From Phalacrocorax aristotelis (taxonomy: Eukaryota > Chordata > Aves > Suliformes > Phalacrocoracidae): DNA of 64,000 nt. Positions 30,721-42,100 of the stretch are shown here, piece by piece. The translations under genes were made by a program, and so were the position numbers. The notes under the pieces are model-generated. The model ran no database searches. It worked only from the letters and a program-made list of their open reading frames with translations, and was not told the DNA's origin. Positions within the stretch are counted from its first letter, which is position 1; every line of letters begins with the position of its first letter. Where the stretch lies: the NCBI RefSeq assembly GCF_949628215.1, contig NW_027441291.1:186001-250000 (forward strand). The letters run 5' to 3'.

Positions 30721-31237
30721 CAGCGGGGGGCGGGTGTGTGTCTCCGGGCGGGGCCGGGGGGCTCCGTGCCCCGCAGAGGAGCCCCGGTCGGGCATCGTTC
30801 GCTTCCGAACAATGCAGGTCTGTCCCTGGTTATTTTCTGTGTACAGTGTTTCGGGCCACCTGAAAGCCTTTGGCCGGGTAGGTTTGGTGCGGGGCAATGG
30901 CAGGTGTGGACCCTGAAAGATCTCGGGTGGGGGGCGTGGGAGGTATTTCTTGCCTTAAAACTCTGAGCCCACCTCGTGTGTCATGTCGTGTTATCATGTC
31001 GTGAGTCTCGTGACTGTGGCAAATGGCTGAGTCGGGCGTTTTCTGATAACTAACTTCTGAACGTGTGCGTGTGTAGGCACGGGGAGATTTGTGCAGTGTG
31101 GCGGAGCCCCTTGTGCTTCTGTGCTAATGTCTACCTGTTCTAGACCTCCAGTGTTGGAAAGCCTTTGTTTAGTGCCTAGTTGTGGCTGCGTGCCTGCAGC
31201 TGTGCTCGCAGGGATGCTGGGTGGCTCCGCATCAAAC

Positions 31238-31347
31238 CGGCCGCCGGGCGGCCGGGTTGTGCCGCAGAGCATGCCGGGAGCTGTAGTCCTTGCGGCTGCC
31301 GGGCGGCCGGGTTGTGCCGCAGAGCATGCCGGGAGCTGTATTCCTGG
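31238..31347 (+). repeat. Exact-spacing 55-bp tandem duplication carrying ZNF143-type motifs
   Basis: Two 55-bp units (31238-31292 and 31293-31347). Each holds GCATGCCGGGAGCTGTA, whose complement, in the first unit ACTACAGCTCCCGGCATGC (31269-31287), matches the ZNF143/THAP11 promoter motif; the second (31324-31342) has one base altered at the ACTAC end. Present only in copy B. Confidence 0.75.
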
Positions 31348-31522
31348 CGCAGTGGCTGCCGGCCCTGTCACGTGGTTCGCCGGGCGTGGCGGGAGGCGCG
31401 GTCTTCCGGCGCTCGGGTGCCGGGCGGCCGTGGCGCGTACGGTACGCGAGGTGTATTTTTGGGGTTGGCTTCGTGTTGATTACTGGGGGCTTGCGGGTGC
31501 GGCCGCTTCCTGAGAAGCGGTG
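31241..31522 (+). promoter_or_regulatory. Copy B-specific CpG promoter-like element
   Basis: GC-rich insert with the two ZNF143-type motifs, an E-box CACGTG (31369-31374), and an ETS-type CTTCCGGC (31403-31410). The combination is typical of housekeeping promoters. It is followed by sequence shared with copy A. No start site can be fixed. Confidence 0.55.
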
Positions 31523-31905
31523 AGTTCCCCGGGAGCTGACAGAAGGGAAGAGGGAAAGGAGGAGGACGATGACCTTTTCCCCGTGCCCAGGGCGCAGATG
31601 ATGGCCGCCTCCCCGGCCCACCGGAGGTCCCGCTCAGCCTCCCCTGGCCCCCCTTGCCCCGTGCGCCTGCCCCCAGCTCCGGCACCTCCCCATAAGCGTG
31701 CTGCATAGCCTTAGGCCGCCCCCAGGCCCTGTCGTGAAGGCAGCAAGCCGTCCCTCAAGCGCACTGGATTCCCCCTTGGCGCAGGGGCCCTTAGCAGTAG
31801 CGTGGGGAGGGAGCGGTGTGTCCAGAAGCCCCTGCGGAAGGAGAGGCTTTGGCCAGGGTCGATCGACGGTAATGACGGTCGCTGTTTCTTCTTTCCCTCT
31901 CCCAG

Positions 31906-32097
31906 AGACCGTGCTGAGGACGTGGTTGTCTGTCCTTCCCCCGGGGATGCCGTTGCCTGCGGCCGTCTCAGGCTCGCGTGGCTTCTCTCTGCCCGTCCTC
32001 GCCGTCCTCGCAGCGCAGGGCCGAAAAGGGATAGACAAAGCCCTTCCCGGCTGCGGACAGGAGCTGCCTCGGCTGAAGCTGGAGACGCCAATGAAAG
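31906..32097 (+). other. Candidate 192-bp exon, copy B only
   Basis: Very good acceptor (TTCTTCTTTCCCTCTCCCAG ending 31905) and donor (AAAG|GTAAAG at 32097/32098) enclose 192 bp. Two of three frames are open throughout, so the coding frame, if any, cannot be chosen. It lies in the insert that copy A lacks. No homology recognised. Confidence 0.4.
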
Positions 32098-32355
32098 GTA
32101 AAGAAGAAGAAACTGAAGGTGCTCTGGCTGCCAGCTGCCTTCCTGCCGCAGGCAAGAGAGAGCCTGTCCATGCAGGTGGGGGAGGAAGGATCCCCCTTCA
32201 TAGCCCGCAGCGGGCCAGGCCACCAACGTGCACCGTAGGGTCTGTACGCGTAACCCGGAGTTGGGTACGGGCGTGTAGCGCACGAGCGAGCTAGGCTACG
32301 TGCCTAGGAAGCCTCATCTGGTAAGAGCTGTAAGACACCCACGTATTCTCTTCAG

Positions 32356-32465
32356 GTGGAGGACGGCCTAGAGTCTGGAGCTGCAGAAGAGGCAGGGAGG
32401 AGAGGAGGGGAAAGAAGCATCTGAACGGCTAAATTGTGCCAGCAGCGCTGAGAGCGAGAGTCGCG
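32356..32465 (+). other. Candidate 110-bp exon, copy B
   Basis: Same exon as 22474-22583 with identical splice signals and length. Stops in all frames. Preservation of both splice sites in two copies supports a real spliced, perhaps non-coding or 3'-untranslated, exon. Confidence 0.5.
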
Positions 32466-32501
32466 GTGAGTCCTGGGCCACTGGGGCCCCGTTGCCTCTC
32501 T

Positions 32502-32801
32502 TGTGCGTCCTGGGCCCTCCCTGTCTCTCCCCCGGCCCCCTCTCTTTCCTTACCTGCTGCAAAATTATTTTTTTTTGTGCCCCCCCCGCACCTTCTTTCT
32601 CCGTCTCGCTCTGAGTGGCTCCCTGCCTCCCCGTCTTTTCAGTCCTCCCTCTCTCTGTCCTGTAGCCTGTGGCTCCTTTTTCTTTCTCCGCCTCTCTCTG
32701 CCTGGCTCTGGCTCCGTTTTTTTTTTTTTTTTTTTATTCCTCCTGCTCTGTCCTGTAGCCTGTCGGTGTTTTGTTGTTCTCTGGCTCTCTTGATCTGACT
32801 C
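32502..32801 (+). repeat. Pyrimidine-rich repeat, copy B
   Basis: Counterpart of 22620-22919, with longer poly-T runs (about 20 T near 32719). Ends in the same CTGACTCCCTG that precedes the ERV2 LTR in copy A. Confidence 0.75.
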
Positions 32802-32805
32802 CCTG

Positions 32806-33061
32806 TGTTACCGAAAAACGCGTTAAAATCGGAAACGACTCCTCAACACCAATTTAGTATTAAAGAGCAGGCATTCTTTATTCGCGGCGCCGGATGCACG
32901 GGGGATCGCTCCTCCTGGCGTGCGTACCTCACGCACCTTTCCCGTACAATTTATAGATGAAAATTTCACATACTCATACATAGTCATTATTGTCTTGTCT
33001 AGTGATGGGTACAAACTTGCTCGTTCCCTATGTCAGTCACTGCGCAGGCTCGGTTGTCCTC
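32806..33061 (-). repeat. Truncated recombinant solo LTR of ERV2
   Basis: 256 bp of ERV2 LTR at exactly the same host position as the 22924 LTR, with CCTG directly before it. The first ~140 bp follow the 3' LTR variants (e.g. TTCTTTATTCG, TTTCCCGTAC); from about 32955 on the variants are those of the 5' LTR (GATGAAAATTT, ATAGTCATT, GTCTAG.GATGGG, GTCAGTCACTG). It stops abruptly at TCCTC where satellite begins. No internal ERV2 sequence follows. Confidence 0.88.
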
Positions 33062-33064
33062 CCA

Positions 33065-33130
33065 GTACAGTGCGGGGAACGGGGACGTACAGTGCGGGGA
33101 ACGGGGACGTACAGTGCGGGGAACGCGGAC
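33065..33130 (+). repeat. 22-bp repeat, three units, at the copy B/satellite junction
   Basis: GTACAGTGCGGGGAACGGGG plus AC occurs at 33065, 33087 and 33109, the third with one change. It is a diverged relative of the satellite monomers and forms the first satellite units after the truncated LTR. Confidence 0.88.
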
Positions 33131-36100
33131 GTACCAGGATCTACTGGGTTGTACTGGGAGGGAACTGGGACGTACTGGGAGGCTCTACAATGTCCTGGGA
33201 TGTCCTGGGATGTAGTGTGGAGGAACTAGGATGTACAGGCTTGTACTGGGTTGTACCGGGTGGAACTGGCAGGAATTTGGGATGTACCAGGATGTACTGG
33301 GATGTACTGGGAGGTAACTGTTATGTACTGGGAAGGAACTGGTAGGGAACTGGGATGTACTGGTATGTACTGGGAGGGAAGTGTTATGTACTGAGGGTAA
33401 CTGGGACGTACTGGGATGTGCTGGGAGGGAACTGGGAGGGAACTGGGAGGGAACTGGGAGGGAACTGGGATGTACTGGGAGGGAACTGGGAGGGAACTGG
33501 GATGTACTGGGAGGGAACTGGGATGTACTGGGATGTACTGGGATGGAACTGGGAAGTACTGGGAGGGCACTGGAATGTAATGGGATGTACTGGGAGGGCA
33601 CTGGGGTGTACTGGGAGGCACTACAATGTGCTGGGATGTCCTGGGATGTACCGTGGAGGAAGTAGGGTGTACAGGCTTGTACTGGGTTGTACCGGGTGGA
33701 ACTAGCAGGGATTTGGGATGTACCAGGATCTACTGGGATGTACTGGGATGTACTGGGAGGGAAGTGTTATGTACTGAGGGGAACTGGGACGTACTGGGAT
33801 GTGCTGGGAGGGAACTGTGAAGTACTGGGATGTACTGGGAGGGAACTGGGATGTACTGGGTGGAAAGTGTTGGGAATTGGGATTTACTGGGAGGGAACTG
33901 GGATGGACTGGGAGGGAACTGGGATGTAGTGGGACATACTGGGAGGGAACTGGGATGTACTGGGGTGTACTGGGAGGGGACTGTTATGTACCGAGGGGGA
34001 ACTGGGATGTACTGGGAGTGAACTGTGAAGTACTGGGATGTACTTAGAGGGAAGTGGGAGAGAACTGGGATTTACTTGGAGGAAAGTGGCATGTACTGGG
34101 CTGTACTGGAATGGAACTGGGAGTGAACTGTGTGTGAACTGTGAGGGAACTGGGATGTACTGGGATGTACTGGGACAGACTGGGAGGGATCTGGGATGTA
34201 CTGGGATGCACTGGTAGGGAACTGGGATGTACTGGGAGGAATCTGGAATGTCCCAGTTGACACCCACTTCCCTCCCAGTGCCTCCCAGTATATCCCAGTC
34301 TCCTCCCAGTACATCCCAGTAAATCCCAGTTTGCTCCCAGTACATCCCAGTACATCGCAGTACATTCCAGTTCCGTGCCTGTACATCCCAATACATCCCC
34401 GTTCCATGCCAGTACATCCCAGTTCCCTACCAGTTCATCCCCGTACATCCCAATTCCCTCCCGGTTCACTACCACTTCTTTCCCAGTGCCTCCCAATACA
34501 TCCCAGTTCCGTCCCATTACATCCCAGTATATCCCAGGTCCCTCCCAGTATATCCCAGGTCCCTCCCAGTATATCCCAGGTCCCTCCCAGTACATCCCAG
34601 GTCCCTCCCAGTACATCCCAGGTCCCTCCCCATTAATCCTAGGTCCCTCCCAGTACTGGGAGGGAGCTGGGATGTACTGGGAGGCACTACAATGTGCGGG
34701 GATGCCCTGGGATGTACTGTGGAGGAACTAGGATGTACAGGCTTGTACTGGGTTGTACCGGGTGGAACTGGCAGGGATTTGGGATGTACCAGGATGTACT
34801 GGGATGTACTGGGAGGTAACTGTTATGTACTGGGAAGGAACAGGGAGGGAACTGGGATGTACTGGTAGGGAACTGGGATGTACTGTGAGGGAACTGGGAC
34901 GTACTGTGAGGACACTGGGATGTACTGTAATGTACTGGGAGGGAAGTGTTATGTACAGAGGGGAACTGGTGCGTACTGGGATGTACTGGGAGTGAACTGG
35001 GAGGGAACTGGTATGTAGTAGGATGTACTGGGTGGGAACTGGGATGTACCAGGATGTACCGGGAGGGAACCGGTATGTACCGGGAGGGAACTGGGAGGGA
35101 ACTGGTATGTACTGGGAGGGAACTGGGATGTAGTGGGAGGGAACTGGGAGGGAACTGGGATGTACTGGGACATACTGGCAGGGAACTGGGATGTACTGGG
35201 ACATACTGGCAGGGAACTGGGATGTACTGGGAGGGGATTGGGATGTACTGGGAGGGAAGTTGGATGTATTGGGAGGGAAGTGTTATGTACGAAGTGGGAA
35301 CTGGGACGTACTGGGATGTAGTGGGAGTGAACTGTGAAGTACTGGGATGTACTTAGAGGGAACTGGGATGTACTGGGAGGGAACTTTGAAGTACTGGGAT
35401 GTACTTAGAGGAAACTGGGAGGCAACTGGCATGTACTGGGATGTACTGGAATGGAACTGGGAGTGAACTGTGTGTGAACTGGGAGGGAACTGGGATGTAC
35501 TGGGAGGGACTGGGAGGGATCTGGGATGTACTGGGCTGCACTGGTAGGGAACTGGGACGTATTGGGATGTAGTGGGAGTGAACTGTGAAGTACTGGGATG
35601 TACTTAGAGGGAACTGGGATGTACTGGGAGGGAACTTTGAAGTACTGGTATGTACTTAGAGGAAACTGGGAGGCAACTGGCATGTACTGGGATGTACTGG
35701 AATGGAACTGGGAGTGAACTGTGTGTGAACTGGGAGGGAACTGGGATGTACTGTGAGGGAACTGGGATGTACTGGGAGGGATCTGGGATGTACTGGGCTG
35801 CACTGGTAGGGAACTGGGATGTACTGGGAGGAAACTGGAATGTCCCAGTTGACACCCACTTTCCTCCCAGTATATCCCCGTTTCCTCCCAGTATATCCCC
35901 GTTTCCTCCCAGTATATCCCCGTTTCCTCCCAGTATATCCCAGTTTCCTCCCAGTACATCCCAGTAAATCCCAGCTCGCTCCCAGTACATGCCAATACAT
36001 CGCCGTACGTTCCAGTACATCCCAGTTTCCTACCAGTTCATCCCCTTACATCCCAATTCCCTCCCGGTTCACTGCCACTTCTTTCCCAGTGCCTCCCAAT

Positions 36101-39100
36101 ACATCCCAGTTCCGTCCCATTACATCCCAGTACATCCCAGTTCCCTCCCAGTACATCCCAGCTCCCTCCCAGTACTGGGAGGGAACTGGGATGTACTGGG
36201 AGGCACTACAATGTGCCGGGATGCCCTGGGATGTACCGTGGAGGAACTAGGAGGTACAGGCTTGTACTGGGTTGTGCCAGGTGGAACTGGCAGGGATTTG
36301 GGATGTACCAGGATCTACTAGGATGTACTGGGATGTACTGGGAGGTAACTGTTATGTACTGGGAAGGAACTGGGAGGGAACTGGGATGTACTGGGAGGAA
36401 ACTGGGACGTACTGTGAGGACACTGGGATGTACTGTTATGTACTGGGAGGGAAGTGTTATGTACTGAGGGGAACTGGGACGTACTAGGATGTACTGGGAG
36501 GGAACTGTGAAGTACTGGGATGTACTGGGAGTGAACTGGGAGGGAACTGGTATGTAGTAGGATGTACTGGGTGGGAACTGGGATGTACCAGGATGTACTG
36601 GGATGTACTAGGAGGGAACTGGTATGTACTGGGAGGGAACTGGGATGTACTGGGATGTAGTGGGAGGGAACTGGGAGGGAACTGGTATGTACTGGGAGGG
36701 AACTGGGATGTACTGGGGACATACTGGCAGGGAACTGGGATGTACTGGGAGGGGATTGGGATGTACTGGGAGGGAACTTGGATGTATTGGGAGGGAAGTG
36801 TTATGTACCAAGGGGGAACTGGGACGTACTGGGATGTAGTGGGAGTGAACTGTAAAGTACTGGGATGTACTGTGAGGGAACTGGGATGTACTGGGAGGGA
36901 ACTTTGAAGTACTGGGATGTACTTAGAGGAAACTGGGAGGCAACTGGCATGTACTGGGATGTACTGGAATGGAACTGGGAGTGAACTGTGTGTGAACTGG
37001 GAGGGAACTGGGATATTCTGTGAGGGAACTGGGATGTACTGGGAGGGACTGGGAGGGATCTGGGATGTACTGGGAGGGAACTGTGAAGTACTGGGATGTA
37101 CTGGGAGTGAACTGGGAGGGAACTGGTATGTACTGGGCTGCACTGGTAGGGAACTGGTATGTACTGGGAGGGAACTGGTATGTACTGGGAGGGAACTGGT
37201 ATGTACTGGGAGGGAACTGGGATGTACTGGGATGTAGTGGGAGGGAACTGGGAGGAAACTGGGATGTACTGGGAGGGAACTGGTATGTACTGGGAGGGAA
37301 CTGGGATGTACTGGGACATACTGGCAGGGAACTGGGATGTACTGGGAGGGGATTGGGACGGACTGGGAGGGAACTGGGATGTACTGGGCTGCACTGGTAG
37401 GGAACTGGGATGTACTGGGAGGAAACTGGAATGTCCCAGTTGACACCCACTTCCCTCCCAATGCCTCCCAGTATATCCCAGTTTCCTCCCAGTATATCCC
37501 AGTTTCCTCCCAGTACATCCCAGTAAATCCCAGCTCGCTGCCAGTACATGCCAATACATCGCTGTACATTCCAGTTCTGTTCCTGTACATCCCAATACAT
37601 CCCCGTTCCATGCCAGTACATCCCAGTTTCCTACCAGTTCATCCCCGTACATCCCAGTTCCCTCCCGGTTCACTACCACTTCTTTCCCAGTGCCTCCCAA
37701 TACATCCCAGTTCCGTCCCATTACATCCCAGTACATCCCAGTTCCCTCCCAGTACGTCCCAGGTCCCTCCCAGTACATCCCAGGTCCCTCCCAGTACTGG
37801 GAGGGAACTGGGATGTACTGGGAGGCACTACAATGTGCGGGGATGCCCTGGGATGTACTGTGGAGGAACTAGGATGTACAGGCTTGTACTGGGTTGTACC
37901 GGGTGGATCTGGCAGGGATTTGAAATGTCCTAGGATCTACTAGGATGTACTGGGAGGTAACTGTTATGTACTGGGAGGGAACTGGTATGTACTGGGAGGG
38001 AACTGGGACGTACTGTGAGGACACTGGGATGTACTGGTATGCACTGGGAGGGAAGTGTTATGTACTGAGGGGAACTGGGACGTACTGGGATGTACTGGGA
38101 GGGAACTGTGAAGTACTGGGATGTACTGGGAGTGAACTGGGAGGGAACTGGTATGTAGTAGGATGTACTGGGTGGGAACTGGGATGTACCAGGATGTACT
38201 GGGATGTAGTGGGAGGGAACTGGTATGTACTGGGAGGGAACTGCGATGTACTGGGAGGGAACTGGGATGTACTGGGATGTAGTGGGAGGGAACTGGGATG
38301 TACTGGGACATACTGGCAGGGAACTGGGATGTACTGGGAGGGGATTGGGACGGACTGGGAGGGAACTGGGATGTACTGGGCTGCACTGGTAGGGAACTGG
38401 GATGTACTGGGAGGAAACTGGAATGTCCCAGTTGACACCCACTTCCCTCCCAATGCCTCCCAGTATATCCCAGTTTCCTCCCAGTACATCCCAGTAAATC
38501 CCAGCTCGCTCCCAGTACATGCCAATACATCGCAGTACATTCCAGTTCCGTTCCTGTACATCCCAATACATCCCCGTTCCATGCCAGTACATCCCAGTTT
38601 CCTACCAGTTCATCCCCGTACATCCCAATTCCCTCCCGGTTCACTACCACTTCTTTCCCAGTGCCTCCCAATACATCCCAGTTCCGTCCCATTACATCCC
38701 AGTTCCCTCCCAGTACATCCCCGTTCCATGCCAGTACATCCCAGTTTCCTACCAGTTCATCCCCGTACATCCCAATTCCCTCCCGGTTCACTACCACTTC
38801 TTTCCCAGTGCCTCCCAATACATCCCAGTTCCCTCCCAGTACATACCAGTTCCCTCCCAGTACTGGGAGGGACCTGGGATGTACTGGGAGGGACCTGGGA
38901 CGTACTGGGAGGGAACTGGGATGTACTGGGATGTAGTGGGAGGGAACTGGGATGTACTGGGACATACTGGCAGGGAACTGGGATGTACTGGGAGGGGATT
39001 GGGACGGACTGGGAGGGAACTGGGATGTACTGGGCTGCACTGGTAGGGAACTGGGATGTACTGGGAGGAAACTGGAATGTCCCAGTTGACACCCACTTCC

Positions 39101-42100
39101 CTCCCAATGCCTCCCAGTATATCCCAGTTTCCTCCCAGTATATCCCAGTTTCCTCCCAGTACATCCCAGTAAATCCCAGCTCGCTGCCAGTACATGCCAA
39201 TACATTGCTGTACATTCCAGTTCTGTTCCTGTACATCCCAATACATCCCCGTTCCATGCCAGTACATCCCAGTTTCCTACTAGTTCATCCCCGTACATCC
39301 CAATTCCCTCCCGGTTCACTGCCACTTCTTTCCCAGTGCCTCCCAATACATCCCAGTTCCGTCCCATTACATCCCAGTACATCCCAGTTCCCTCCCAGTA
39401 CGTCCCAGGTCCCTCCCAGTACTGGGAGGGAACTGGGATGTACTGGGAGGCACTACAATGTGCGGGGATGCCCTGGGATGTACTGTGGAGGAACTAGGAA
39501 GTACAGGCTTGTACTCGGTTGTACCGGGTGGAACTGGCAGGGATTTGGGATGTACCAGGATCTACGGGGATGTACTGGGATGTACTGGGAGGTAACTGTT
39601 GTGTACTGGGAGTGAACTGGGAGAGAACTGTGATGTACTGGGAGGGAACTGGGATGTACTGTGAGGACACTGGGATGTACTGGTATGTACTGGGAGGGAA
39701 GTGTTATGTACTGAGGGGAACTGGGACGTACTGGGATGTACTCGGAGGGAACTGGGACGTACTGTGAGGACACTGGGATGTACTGGTATGTACTGGGAGG
39801 GAAGTGTTATGTACTGAGGGGAACTGGGACGTACTGGGACGTGCTGGGAGGGAACTATGAAGTATTGGGATGTACTTAGAGGGAACTGGGAGGGAACTGG
39901 GAGGGAACTGTGAAGTACTGGGACATACTGGGAGGGAACTGGGATGTACTGGGTGGAAAGTGTTGGGAATTGGGATTTACTGGGAGGGAACTGGGATGGA
40001 CTGGGAGGGAACTGGGATGTAGTGGGACATACTGGGAGGGAACTGGGATGTACTGGGGTGTACTGGGAGGGAACTGTTATGTACCGAGGGGGAACTGGGA
40101 TGTACTGGGAGTGAACTGTGAAGTACTGGGATGTACTTAGAGGGAAGTGGGAGGGAACTTGGATGTAGTGGGAGGGAACTGGGGTTTACTTGGAGGAAAG
40201 TGGCATGTACTGGGATGTACTGGAATGGAACTGGGAGTGAACTGTGTGTGAACTGTGAGGGAACTGGGATGTACTGTGAGGGAACTGGGATGTACTGGGA
40301 TGTACTGGGAGGGACTGGGAGGGATCTGGGATGTACTGGGCTGCACTGGTAGGGAACTGGGATGTACTGGGAGGAAACTGGAATGTCCCAGTTGACACCC
40401 ACTTCCCTCCCAGTTTCCTCCCAGTATATCCCAGTTTCCTCCCAGTATATCCCAGTAAATCCCAGTTTGCTCCCAGTACATCCCAGTACATCGCAGTACA
40501 TTCCAGTTCCGTTCTTGTACATCCCAATACATCCCCGTTCCATGCCAGTACATCCCAGTTTCCTACCAGTTCATCCCCGTACATCCCAATTCCCTCCCGG
40601 TTCACTACCACTTCTTTCCCAGTTCCGTCCCATTACATCCCAGTTCCGTCCCATTACATCCCAGTTCCGTCCCATTACATCCCAGTACATCCCAGTTCCC
40701 TCCCAGTACATCCCAGTTCCCTCCCAGTACTGGGAGGGAACTGGGATGTACTGGGAGGCACTACAATGTGCGGGGATGCCCTGGGATGTACTGTGGAGGA
40801 ACTAGGATGTACAGGCTTGTACTGGGTTGTACCGGGTGGAACTGGCAGGGATTTGGGATGTACCAGGATCTACTGGGATGTACTGGGAGGTAACTGTTAT
40901 GTACTGGGAAGGAACAGGGAGGTAACTGGGATGTACTGGTAGGGAACTGGGATGTACTGGGAGGGAACTGGGACGTACTGTGAGGACACTGGGATGTACT
41001 GGTATGTACTGGGAGGGAATTGTTATGTACTGAGGGGAACTGGGACGTACTGGGATGTACTGGGAGGGAACTGTGAAGTACTGGGATGTACTGGGAGTGA
41101 ACTGGGAGGGAACTGGTATGTAGTAGGATGTACTGGGTGGGAACTGGGATGTACCAGGATGTACTGGGATGTAGTGGGAGGGAACTGGTATGTACTGGGA
41201 GGGAACTGGGATGTACTGGGATGTAGTGGGAGGGAACTGGGATGTACTGGGAGGGAACTGGGATGTACTGGGACATACTGGCAGGGAACTGGGATGTACT
41301 GGGAGGGGATTGGGACGGACTGGGAGGGAACTGGGATGTACTGGGCTGCACTGGTAGGGAACTGGGATGTACTGGGAGGAAACTGGAATGTCCCAGTTGA
41401 CACCCACTTCCCTCCCAATGCCTCCCAGTATATCCCAGTTTCCTCCCAGTATATCCCAGTTTCCTCCCAGTACATCCCAGTAAATCCCAGCTCGCTGCCA
41501 GTACATGCCAATACATCGCTGTACATTCCAGTTCTGTTCCTGTCCATCCCAATACATCCCCGTTCCATGCCAGTACATCCCAGTTCCCTACCAGTTCATC
41601 CCCGTACATCCCAATTCCCTCCCGGTTCACTACCACTTCTTTCCCAGTGCCTCCCAATACATCCCAGTTCCGTCCCATTACATCCCAGTACATCCCAGGT
41701 CCCTCCCAGTACTGGGAGGGAACTGGGATGTACTGGGAGGCACTACAATGTGCGGGGATGCCCTGGGATGTACTGTGGAGGAACTAGGATGTACAGGCTT
41801 GTATTGGGTTGTACCGGGTGGAACTGGCAGGGATTTGAAATGTCCTAGGATCTACTAGGATGTACTGGGAGGTAACTGTTATGTACTGGGAGTGAACTGG
41901 GAGGGAACTGGGATGTACTGGGAGGGAACTGGGACGTACCGTGAGGACACTGGGATGTACTGGTATGTACTGGGAGGGAAGTGTTATGTACTGAGGGGAA
42001 CTGGGACGTACTGGGATGTACTGGGAGGGAACTGTGAAGTACTGGGATGTACTGGGAGTGAACTGGGAGGGAACTGGTATGTAGTAGGATGTACTGGGTG

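Larger units (their letters stand above)
29999..33061 (+). repeat. Host copy B: rearranged second copy of the copy A segment
   Basis: Co-linear blocks: 29999-31193 matches 6945-8180; 31193-31240 matches 20598-20650; 31523-31690 matches 22228-22390; 32283-33061 matches 22401-23179. Copy B lacks the equivalents of 8181-20597 (so it has neither ERV1 nor the second CpG island) but has unique inserts at 31241-31522 and 31691-32282. The order is preserved, so this is one duplication followed by deletion/insertion. CpG-island divergence is about 1% by eye. Confidence 0.9.

Noticed and set aside
31698-32294. 198-codon frame in copy B as a gene
   Set aside because: It starts at a non-ATG codon and crosses a strong splice acceptor and donor, and another frame is open over the same exon, so the frame cannot be assigned.
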